Positions 57,214-64,000 of a stretch of 64,000 nt of DNA are shown here, piece after piece; position 1 is the first letter of the stretch, and the number at the start of each line of letters is the position of its first letter. The stretch lies in NCBI RefSeq assembly GCF_900103485.1, contig NZ_FNHW01000001.1, forward strand, positions 221,418-285,417. The letters are read 5' to 3'. The position numbers and the translations under genes are program-made. The notes under the pieces were generated by a model. That model had not been told where the DNA came from, ran no database searches, and was given only the letters and a program-made list of their open reading frames with translations. This stretch comes from Fictibacillus solisalsi. GTDB lineage: Bacteria; Bacillota; Bacilli; Bacillales; Fictibacillaceae.

Positions 57214-60200
57214 GTGAATATTAAGGTAAACCCATCCACCATCAAAGAACGGTGCGGGGCGGTCTCCTTTAAAAAGGGAGACTCTTTTTATCGCAATCGA
57301 AAAGTGGAGATTACCCGTTTTGAACCGGATGTATGCGAGGCGAAGGTAAGAGGCACGGAAGACTTTCATGTGACGGTCGAACTGGAAGGCGAGGAAAGCT
57401 TCCGTACTTCCTGCTCCTGTCCCAAGCTTGCTTCCTTTCAAAAAGAATGCCAACACGTCGCTGCCGTTCTGCTGAGTGTGGCTGAACGTCAAAAGACGGA
57501 TAACAATGATAGGCTGACAGAGGATTTTCTGAATTTATTCGAAAACAAGAGAAGAATCTCTAGCGGCCAACAGCTATATTTTGAAAAAAGAAAAGTATTG
57601 AATGCGGTCTTTACCTGCAGGCCGGTAAGGATGGAGCAGGATCAGTATTTGATGGAAGTGGGGGTTAAGGTGGGACCCTACCCGGTAAAAAATATTCGTG
57701 AGGTCCTCAAGGAATGGCAGAAAGGAGTTTCAAGCCCGATTTCTCTCTCGTTCACCTTCGATCCCCATCAGCATTGTTTCGAAAAAGGGACGAATGAAGT
57801 TATCGAGCAGCTGATCCATGTCATGCAGGATGAACGGGTGTACATGGAAAGTATGGGAACAATCAGGAAGGCACTTCACCCGGACACGCTCGTTATTCCG
57901 CCGTCTTCCTGGGTGAAACTGCAACCACTGCTGGAAAAAGCGCACTTTGTAAAGCTGCAGCATGCGGATACAACGTATGAGGGGATAAGCACAGTGAGTG
58001 AGCCGCTTTCTTTATCGTTCGTTTTCTCCGAGGCAGAAGGCGGCCGGTATCAGCTGAAGATTCAGGGGTTAAAACAAATGGTGGTGTTGAGTGCCTACGG
58101 GCTCGTTTTGTCGCACGGTAAACTGTTTTCGTTAAATGAAGAGGACTGCCTGCGCCTGTCAGAACTTAAGCGCATGATGAAAGCTTCGGCGACAGAAATC
58201 ATTCCCATTCCAAAACCGCAGATGGCCATGTTTTTGGAAAAAGTAGTTCCGGGGCTGAAGAGGCTCGGGGAAGTGAAGCTGTCAGACGCTCTGGCCAAAC
58301 AGTTCGCCAAAACTCCTTTGACCGCGAAGCTTTACTTGGACCGGGTAAAAAACCGTCTCCTGGCGGGAGTGGAATTTCACTATGACCATGTGATCATCAA
58401 CCCGCTGGAAGAAAACAGTCAAAGAGAACATTCAACCATCATTCGCGATCTTGAAAAGGAAAATCGAATCCTTAAGATTATGGAAGAGAGCCAGTTTGCC
58501 AAAACGGACGGCGGCTATTATTTGCACAATGAAGAATTGGAGTATGAATTTCTCTATCACGAGATGCCCCGGCTTCAAAAGTTTGTCCAAATTTATGCGA
58601 CCACGTCGGTACGAAACCGAATCATCCGCAAAAGTCCGCCTCCGCAGATCAGGGTGAAGCATAAAAAGGAGCGGACCAACTGGCTGGAATTCAAGTTCGA
58701 TTTGGACGGCATCCCTCAAAAAGAAATCAGTGATATTCTTTGGGCACTCGAAGAAAAACGAAAATATCACCGGCTGAAGAACGGAGCCCTTCTTTCATTA
58801 GAAACTAGGGAATATGAAGAAATCCAGCGGTTTTTGCATGCTGTTCCGGAACAGAAGAAGGACTTTGAGAAAGGGTTCGAGGTCCCGATAATTAAAGGGC
58901 TGCAGCTGATGGATGCCGCTGATGACTCGGCCTTTGCCCTGGAAAAATCGTTTACCGATTTTCTTCACCATCTGAAAAATCGGGACCGGGATCCATTCGA
59001 TCTGCCTGAAGGATGGGAAAACGTTCTAAGGGATTACCAAAAGCAGGGATATCAATGGATGAAAACGCTGGCAAGCTTTGGATTTGGCGGTATCCTTGCG
59101 GATGATATGGGGCTGGGGAAGACGATCCAAAGCCTGGCGTTCATCGTTTCAGAATTGACAACGATTCGGAAAACAAAGAAACCGGCACTCATCGTCTGCC
59201 CGTCCTCTGTAACCTACAACTGGCTCAGTGAATGCCGAACGTTTGCATCGGATATTCAAGCGGTTGTCGTGGACGGCAGTCAACAGGAAAGAAGCCGTAT
59301 CCTAAAAAACACCGACGGCAAGGACGTAATCATTACCTCATACCCGCTGCTGCGCAAAGATACCGGCTGGTATGAAAAGCAGAGCTTTCATATCGCGTTT
59401 TTTGATGAGGCACAGTACTTTAAGAATCCGATCACCCAAACGGCACGGGCTGTTAAAAAGATTGATGCGAACCACCGGTTTGCCTTAACAGGGACGCCAG
59501 TAGAAAATTCAATTGAGGACGTATGGTCGATTTTCCATGTGATTTTTCCGGAGCTTCTGGGCGGATTGAAGGATTTCAGCCACCTCACGAGGAAGAAGAT
59601 GTCCCGTAGGATCTCACCGTTTTTGCTCAGGCGGGTCAAAGAGGATGTTCTTGCCGAACTGCCTGAAAAAGTGGAATCAAATGCGGCTTCGGAATTGCTG
59701 CCGGAACAAAAGAAGCTGTATGCCGCTTACCTGGCCAAGCTTCGCCATGAAACACTGAAGCATCTGGATAAAGATACCTTCCGGAAAAACAAGATCAAAA
59801 TTCTTGCGGGTCTTACGAGGCTGCGCCAAATATGCTGCCATCCAGCCCTTTTTGTGGATGGATACAAGGAGTCGTCCGCAAAATTCAATCAGCTTTTGCA
59901 GATCGTGGAAGAAGCGAGGGTTTCAGGGAGACGGGTGCTGATCTTCTCCCAATTTACAAAAATGCTCGATTTAATCGGCAGGGAGCTGGATGCCAGAGGG
60001 CTTTCCTTTTTCTATTTGGACGGGCAGACTCCATCCATGACACGGGTGGAATTGTGCAACCGGTTTAATTCGGGTGAAAGGGACATGTTTCTCATTTCCC
60101 TAAAAGCTGGAGGGACCGGTCTTAACCTGACAGGTGCAGATACGGTCATTCTTTACGACCTTTGGTGGAACCCGGCGGTGGAAGAACAAGCGGCAGACCG

Positions 60201-60381
60201 TGCCCACCGGATGGGACAGACTCAAGCCGTACAGGTCATCAAGCTTGTTGCCAGAGGCACAATTGAAGAAAAAATTAATGAATTGCAGGATAAAAAGAAG
60301 AACCTAATCGAGGAGCTGATTGGTGAGAAACCATCAGCTTCCCTGACCGAAGAGGATATACGGGACATACTAATGATTTGA
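57214..60381 (+). CDS. SNF2-family helicase with N-terminal SWIM zinc finger
   Basis: 1055 residues. SWIM finger at about residues 60-92 (CSCPKL...ECQHVAAVLL, the C-x-C...C-x-H set), a bacterial SNF2-associated domain (about 130-560), and the SF2 motor: Walker A DDMGLGKTIQ (about 634), DEAQ box FFDEAQYF, FALTGTPVENS, then helicase C (ILIFSQFTKMLDLIG-like, GGTGLNLTGADTVILYDLWWNP, DRAHRMGQTQ). Similar to B. subtilis YwqA and RapA relatives that move along DNA and remodel bound proteins or polymerase. GTG 57214 is preferred because AAAGGAG lies 10 nt ahead; the ATG at 57163 has no ribosome site. Confidence 0.92.
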   Translation: MNIKVNPSTIKERCGAVSFKKGDSFYRNRKVEITRFEPDVCEAKVRGTEDFHVTVELEGEESFRTSCSCPKLASFQKECQHVAAVLLSVAERQKTDNNDRLTEDFLNLFENKRRISSGQQLYFEKRKVLNAVFTCRPVRMEQDQYLMEVGVKVGPYPVKNIREVLKEWQKGVSSPISLSFTFDPHQHCFEKGTNEVIEQLIHVMQDERVYMESMGTIRKALHPDTLVIPPSSWVKLQPLLEKAHFVKLQHADTTYEGISTVSEPLSLSFVFSEAEGGRYQLKIQGLKQMVVLSAYGLVLSHGKLFSLNEEDCLRLSELKRMMKASATEIIPIPKPQMAMFLEKVVPGLKRLGEVKLSDALAKQFAKTPLTAKLYLDRVKNRLLAGVEFHYDHVIINPLEENSQREHSTIIRDLEKENRILKIMEESQFAKTDGGYYLHNEELEYEFLYHEMPRLQKFVQIYATTSVRNRIIRKSPPPQIRVKHKKERTNWLEFKFDLDGIPQKEISDILWALEEKRKYHRLKNGALLSLETREYEEIQRFLHAVPEQKKDFEKGFEVPIIKGLQLMDAADDSAFALEKSFTDFLHHLKNRDRDPFDLPEGWENVLRDYQKQGYQWMKTLASFGFGGILADDMGLGKTIQSLAFIVSELTTIRKTKKPALIVCPSSVTYNWLSECRTFASDIQAVVVDGSQQERSRILKNTDGKDVIITSYPLLRKDTGWYEKQSFHIAFFDEAQYFKNPITQTARAVKKIDANHRFALTGTPVENSIEDVWSIFHVIFPELLGGLKDFSHLTRKKMSRRISPFLLRRVKEDVLAELPEKVESNAASELLPEQKKLYAAYLAKLRHETLKHLDKDTFRKNKIKILAGLTRLRQICCHPALFVDGYKESSAKFNQLLQIVEEARVSGRRVLIFSQFTKMLDLIGRELDARGLSFFYLDGQTPSMTRVELCNRFNSGERDMFLISLKAGGTGLNLTGADTVILYDLWWNPAVEEQAADRAHRMGQTQAVQVIKLVARGTIEEKINELQDKKKNLIEELIGEKPSASLTEEDIRDILMI

Positions 60382-60384
60382 CCG

Positions 60385-60430
60385 AAAAAGGCCGGAAGGT
60401 GGATTTAATGTCACTTTCCGGGCTTTTTTA
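60385..60430 (+). terminator. Terminator after the SNF2 gene
   Basis: AAGGCCGGAA-G-GTG and CAC-TTTCCGGGCTT pair around a loop, then T6. Confidence 0.85.
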
Positions 60431-60474
60431 CGCATAAAAAAAGCACCCTCTAATGAGCGTGATGGTATATTGAA

Positions 60475-60488
60475 AGAACATACGTTCG
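60475..60488. promoter_or_regulatory. Weak LexA-box-like dyad
   Basis: AGAACATACGTTCG resembles the Bacillus SOS box CGAACRNRYGTTYC with mismatches at the two ends. It lies 157 nt before the MFS gene at 60645. Low confidence. Confidence 0.25.
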
Positions 60489-60644
60489 TTTTATGTAACA
60501 TTTAAACTACAAGGCCCAACCCTTGGCTTTCATATTAATAGTATAAATCATTTAAAATTATAAGTCTATTTCTTTTTGAAAAATTGTTCTATAGTATCTA
60601 TACCCGGCCGGGAAAATGACACAGCATCAGAAAGAGGGAGAGTT

Positions 60645-61895
60645 ATGGGGAACTTTATTTGGGATACTAACCTAAAAGTCAGGTTAATGGGGGAAGGGTT
60701 GTTCAACCTGTTATTTTGGATGTACTTTCCTTTCATCACTGTATATTTTGGGGAAGCATTGGGATATCATACGGCAGGTCTGTTAATGGCTGTTCCTCCT
60801 GTTTTCAGTATGCTGGGAAGCCTGCTCGGTGGAGCAATGGCGGACCGGATGGGACGGCGTCCGGTCATGCTGATCGGGACTGTACTTCAAACGGCAATGT
60901 TCGCTTGCTTTGCGCTGTCATCGTCGTATTGGATCGATTATTTCTCATTTATCGGTATCGGAATTGGAGGCGCGATCTACCGTCCAGCCAGTTCTGCCAT
61001 GGTCGCCGACCTTGTACCGGCCCAGCATCTGCGCCGGGTCTTTGCCACATTTTCTACTTCGAATAATGTGGGAGCCGTCCTTGGCCCAGTGCTTGGAGCG
61101 ATCTTCTTCTTTCATTACCGCCAGGAACTTTTGTGGACCTGTACCGTCGTATTACTTTTGTATTTTATCGCGATCAACCGTCTGGTTCATGAAACACGTC
61201 CTTTCTCTTTAAACAAAGAGCGTATATCAGGTTCGGTTTTACACGTTTTAAAGGAACAATGGCGGGGATACGGCATCATTTTCCGGGATAAAGTATTTAT
61301 GGTTTATATTGCTGCCGGCATTTTTGCCCTCATTCCGATTATGCAGCTGGATATGTATTTGCCGGTGTATGTCATGGAGCACGTACCCTCGCAGGCTTTA
61401 TTTTCGTGGAAAGGGGATTCATTTATGCTGAGCGGCAAGGAGATCTTCGGATGGATGGTAGGATTTAATGGCCTGTTGTTTGTCGTGTTCATCCTGCCTG
61501 TGACGAAATGGTTCCAGCATTGGAAAGAGCGAAATGTATTTATCCTTTCCTCTCTGCTGGCAGGTGCCGGAACATTCTTTGTCGGGGTGAACAGCAACAT
61601 TTGGTATCTGTTTTTAATCACGATCATTTTTACCTTTGGGGAAATGGTCCGTTCACCGGTGACACAAAGCTTTATCAGCCGTTATGCTCCGGGCCATGCA
61701 AGGGGGCAATACATGGCAGCTGACAGCATGCAGAACACCATTGGAAAATTTTTGGCACCTATAACCGTTTTTCTCTCCAGCTGGCTTCACCCTATGGGAA
61801 TATTCAGCCTCATACTAGGATTTTCATTGATTAGTATCATGCTATATATTCGGCTGTTTCGAATGAATGTAGAGCAGCAAGGAATCAGTGCATAA
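60645..61895 (+). CDS. MFS multidrug-type exporter
   Basis: 416 residues, 12 helices. GGAMADRMGRRPVMLIG is the loop 2-3 motif A of drug exporters and GAVLGPVLGAIFFFHY the motif C region of antiporters. A larger than usual outer loop lies near the middle (about 245-285, VMEHVPSQALFSWKGDSFMLSGKE). Proton-driven export of a hydrophobic compound is expected; no substrate can be named. ATG 60645 follows AAAGAGGGAGAG; the upstream frame to 60576 is not needed. Confidence 0.84.
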   Translation: MGNFIWDTNLKVRLMGEGLFNLLFWMYFPFITVYFGEALGYHTAGLLMAVPPVFSMLGSLLGGAMADRMGRRPVMLIGTVLQTAMFACFALSSSYWIDYFSFIGIGIGGAIYRPASSAMVADLVPAQHLRRVFATFSTSNNVGAVLGPVLGAIFFFHYRQELLWTCTVVLLLYFIAINRLVHETRPFSLNKERISGSVLHVLKEQWRGYGIIFRDKVFMVYIAAGIFALIPIMQLDMYLPVYVMEHVPSQALFSWKGDSFMLSGKEIFGWMVGFNGLLFVVFILPVTKWFQHWKERNVFILSSLLAGAGTFFVGVNSNIWYLFLITIIFTFGEMVRSPVTQSFISRYAPGHARGQYMAADSMQNTIGKFLAPITVFLSSWLHPMGIFSLILGFSLISIMLYIRLFRMNVEQQGISA

Positions 61896-61972
61896 AATGA
61901 ATGGTTTTCTGTGAACCACATGATCTTAGGAATTATAATGGAAATGAATTGAAAATCCGAGGAGGAGATGAA

Positions 61973-62743
61973 ATGCCGGAAATAAACGTAAATGGAGTAC
62001 AGCTGTATTACGAAGAGTACGGCAGCGGGGAACCGTTTATCCTGCTGCATGGGCTTGGTGGCGACCATCATATGTTCCAGAGCGAAATCAATGAGTTAAA
62101 GAAATCGTATCGGGTTATTGCCCTGGATTCCAGGGGGCACGGCAAGTCGGAGAAAGTTCCTCATTATACGCTGGATGATCATGTGCAGGACGTAATTGCG
62201 TTCATGGATGATCTGAACATTGAGAAAACCCATTTGTTAGGTGCTTCTATGGGAAGTTATGTGGCACAGGGAGTGGCAGTTTCCATTCCGGATCGGATTA
62301 AGAAAATGATTCTGGTTGTTCCGAAAGCTTATGGAAAGACATCCTCCACCGCAAGGCTCCAGGCTGAACATGCGGATGAACTAAAAGGCCTCACGCAGGA
62401 AGAACAGATGTATGCCCTCTCCAAATATATTTTTCATAAACTGGAGGTGGTCGGGGAGTGGTCACAGCGTGTAGCCGAGGATGCGCCAGTCCTTACACCG
62501 GAACAGCAGGAAGCCGCCAGAAAAGCACTGGAGAATTTCGATTTTCGCCCCCAGTTACATAAAGTTACGGCCGAAACGCTAGTAATTAATGGGAGGTATG
62601 ATGGACTGAATCCGCCAAAGGAGGGCAGAGAAGTTGTAAAATTCATACCGAACGCCACCTTTGTTGAATTTGAACATTCGGGGCATGCGCCAAGTGTCGA
62701 GGAACCGGAAAGATTTAAACAAGTGGTCATGGCATTTTTATAG
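61973..62743 (+). CDS. Alpha/beta-fold hydrolase
   Basis: 256 residues. Oxyanion motif LLHGLGGDHHMF, nucleophile Ser in LGASMGSYVA (about 99), acid Asp in NGRYDGLNPP (about 204) and His in FEHSGHAPSVEEP (about 232). Ordinary MhpC/3-oxoadipate enol-lactonase-like esterases look the same; the substrate is unknown. ATG 61973 has GAGGAGGAGATG upstream. It may be co-transcribed with the MFS gene 78 nt before. Confidence 0.87.
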   Translation: MPEINVNGVQLYYEEYGSGEPFILLHGLGGDHHMFQSEINELKKSYRVIALDSRGHGKSEKVPHYTLDDHVQDVIAFMDDLNIEKTHLLGASMGSYVAQGVAVSIPDRIKKMILVVPKAYGKTSSTARLQAEHADELKGLTQEEQMYALSKYIFHKLEVVGEWSQRVAEDAPVLTPEQQEAARKALENFDFRPQLHKVTAETLVINGRYDGLNPPKEGREVVKFIPNATFVEFEHSGHAPSVEEPERFKQVVMAFL

Positions 62744-62747
62744 TTTA

Positions 62748-62787
62748 CCAACAAAAAAAAGCTGCATTAAGCAGCGTTTTCTGTTGG
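62748..62787. terminator. Bidirectional terminator
   Basis: GCTGC-ATTAA-GCAGC with A8 on the left and TTTT on the right, inside a wider CCAACA/TGTTGG repeat; serves the hydrolase (+) and the small membrane protein (-). Confidence 0.82.
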
Positions 62788-62795
62788 ATATGTAT

Positions 62796-62975
62796 TCAAT
62801 TACTTATCGGCTTTACAGTCATCAGTACTATAAAAAACACAGCCGCAAAGAGTGCCCCTTGGATAATGTAATGATTTTTCGGCTTAATACCTTTCTTCCT
62901 GTCCCCAAGATAGGAAATGAACGGAAAAAGAATACCTCCAACGATCGCTGTAAAAAGCGTTAGCAATATGACCAT
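62796..62975 (-). CDS. Small two-helix membrane protein (59 residues)
   Basis: MVILLTLFTAIVGGILFPFISYL, a basic loop (GDRKKGIKPK) and HYIIQGALFAAVFFIVLMTV: two membrane helices joined by a positive cytoplasmic turn. ATG 62975 has an excellent site, GAAAGGAGGAG. Family not recognised. Convergent with the hydrolase gene. Confidence 0.68.
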   Translation of the reverse strand: MVILLTLFTAIVGGILFPFISYLGDRKKGIKPKNHYIIQGALFAAVFFIVLMTVKPISN

Positions 62976-63055
62976 GGACTCTCCTCCTTTCACGAAGAAC
63001 GCTATAGCATTGTATCACAGATTGAACAAGAGGAATGTCGGTTCGATCAAAAAAT

Positions 63056-63088
63056 AAAAAAACGAGACCATTACGGCCTCGTTTTTAT
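63056..63088 (-). terminator. Terminator after the SinI-like gene
   Basis: AACGAG-A-CC and GG-C-CTCGTT around ATTAC; minus-strand tail is TTTTT. Confidence 0.85.
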
Positions 63089-63095
63089 TGTTCGT

Positions 63096-63347
63096 TTATT
63101 GGGTGGGGCATTGAATGAAGGAGCGGACCTCATCGAGGCTCAGTCCCATCTGTTTTGCTTCATGAATGAGTTTTACCCACTCCTGATCCAAAAACAACTC
63201 AGGTTTTTTTATTATTTTATAGGCTAACAATCTGGAATGCTGTGCAGTAGGTTTTTTCATTGACAAAAGGCGATGTGATGGTTGGGTGGCCACGATTAAC
63301 TTCTTATGTACAGCTTTTGTTTTTGCAATCATATTCTGTTGTTTCAT
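63096..63347 (-). CDS. SinI-like anti-repressor with long basic N-terminus
   Basis: 83 residues from ATG 63347, chosen for GAAAGGAAGT about 10 nt upstream; the frame stays open to a TTG at 63470 without a ribosome site. The C-terminal 30 residues, FLDQEWVKLIHEAKQMGLSLDEVRSF, carry the SinI/anti-repressor pattern LDxEWxxLxxEAxxxGxSxxEVRxF, the helical hook that binds the SinR dimerization domain and releases biofilm genes. B. subtilis SinI is 57 residues; this one adds a Lys/His/Gln-rich leader of about 45 residues of unknown role. No sinR follows it. Domain call good, function inferred. Confidence 0.78.
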   Translation of the reverse strand: MKQQNMIAKTKAVHKKLIVATQPSHRLLSMKKPTAQHSRLLAYKIIKKPELFLDQEWVKLIHEAKQMGLSLDEVRSFIQCPTQ

Positions 63348-63888
63348 CACTGATTTTACTTCCTTTCGTTTTAAAGGATTAGATGTTTTATTAGGCCTTG
63401 CTGATGATACGTGACTCCCGAAATCTCTCTTTAAAACTGGTTTCTCAGGCACTTTCGTCAATCTTTGCAAATTCTTAATAGGACTTTCTGCCTTTTCTAA
63501 TAATAGATTAGCACATTTGGAATGTTTTTGAAACTATTAACTTTATATGTAAAAAATAAAATTGATCGTTTATACCTATAAAAGTCGGGTAAGTTAGGTA
63601 TATAGAGTTATTTCGGTGTGATTTACGGATAAATTAATAGTAAATTAGACCTATTTTAACTGCTGTTCTCTGTTTTTAAATAATATGAAAATTAGGAATA
63701 AATTTACGTAATTAGCCAATAAATGAACAATTTTATTCAACTTTACGTCTCCGTTAAACATAGAATATTCTAAAAAATTAATCAGAAAGACCTACAGGCC
63801 GACAAATATAGCTTTTTATGTAAAAAGAAGGGAACGGAAGAATTCGAAGCGAATGTATATGAGTTGTGGTAATAAAGGAGGGAGCAGA
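63348..63888. other. 541-nt AT-rich gap
   Basis: Very AT-rich, no convincing frame. One GTTCTCT heptamer (63665-63671) fits the SinR site GTTCTYT. The right part carries the leader of the O-methyltransferase gene. The 63778-63981 minus frame overlaps that gene and is a shadow. Confidence 0.5.
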
Positions 63889-64000
63889 ATGAGAGATATA
63901 TGGGGCAATGTGGATGAGTATTTCATATCCAGTCTCCACCAACAGGACAGGGTTCTTGAACATGTCCTGCAAGCCAATCATGAAGCGGGTCTGCCGGCGA
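63889..64000 (+). CDS. O-methyltransferase, 5' part (cut by window edge)
   Basis: 37 codons read MRDIWGNVDEYFISSLHQQ and onward to EAGLPA at the edge. The D-x-W...D-x-Y(I/F)...L opening and L..ANHEAGLP are the start of the family 3 O-methyltransferases (SAM-dependent, catechol O-methyltransferase-like; YrrM relatives), which methylate small phenolics or tRNA-like targets. ATG 63889 has AAAGGAGGGAG upstream. Too short for more detail. Confidence 0.7.
   Translation, partial: MRDIWGNVDEYFISSLHQQDRVLEHVLQANHEAGLPA

Noticed and set aside
63778-63981. 67-codon frame on the minus strand
   Set aside because: Overlaps the start of the O-methyltransferase, which has a strong ribosome site and a family-like N-terminus.

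Overview
The window looks like chromosome from a spore-forming, low-to-mid GC Gram-positive of the Bacillaceae. The pointers are strong AGGAGG-type ribosome binding sites with many TTG and GTG starts, Rho-independent terminators after most transcription units, and Bacillus-type genes: KhtTU, CypC (CYP152), a SinI-like anti-repressor, a DUF3231 protein, PadR plus HAAS, a VmlR-like ABC-F, an SNF2 protein with SWIM finger, and a cre box at a pullulanase. A Fictibacillus-like genus is only my guess. There are no rRNA or tRNA genes, CRISPR arrays or insertion sequences.

Layout. 1-4.1 kb: membrane and secreted proteins (DUF2306 protein cut by the left edge, cupredoxin, DUF4440 protein, SurA-N lipoprotein, carboxylate-type permease). 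4.2-8 kb: a PD-(D/E)XK-like protein and a secreted type I pullulanase with two CBM41 modules. 8.1-24 kb: the standout region, a hydroxyectoine/ectoine catabolic island: EutB-like dehydratase, PucR-type regulator, divergent RpiR-type regulator with a paired operator, class-III aminotransferase, then a probable eight-gene operon (DoeA-like ectoine hydrolase, EutC-like reductase, cystathionine gamma-synthase-like PLP enzyme, M20 deacylase, homoserine dehydrogenase-like enzyme, aldehyde dehydrogenase, two ProP-like symporters). 24-34.6 kb: GNAT, DinB, PBP1A, a ThDP 2-keto acid decarboxylase, CYP152 P450, PepF, MnmH. 34.7-45.2 kb: CTCC-motif permease, an ABC-F antibiotic-resistance ATPase behind an attenuator leader, a tyrosine-recombinase-like protein, KhtTU, PadR/HAAS, a CtaG cluster, a DUF3231 protein, a WGxxGxxG-CTERM-type secreted protein. 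45.2-64 kb: MerR/TipAS regulator, nucleoside hydrolase, FAD monooxygenase, YhgE/Pip-type exporter with divergent TetR, old yellow enzyme, 6-phosphogluconate dehydrogenase, ROK regulator plus sugar-type MFS with twin operators, SNF2 helicase, MFS drug transporter, alpha/beta hydrolase, a small membrane protein, a SinI-like protein and the start of an O-methyltransferase.

How it fits together. The island reads as a complete route from imported (hydroxy)ectoine to aspartate: uptake by the MHS symporters, ring opening by DoeA, deacetylation by the M20 enzyme, transamination to aspartate semialdehyde and oxidation by the aldehyde dehydrogenase, with EutB and EutC handling the hydroxyl group. It differs from the well-studied proteobacterial clusters: no EutA, no AstE/AspA-type DoeB, no MocR-type EnuR, no TeaABC/Ueh/Ehu transporter; instead there are an M20 deacylase, PucR and RpiR regulators, ProP-like carriers, and two unexplained enzymes of homoserine/sulfur amino-acid type. 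All functional calls are from sequence reading alone; no database search was run.
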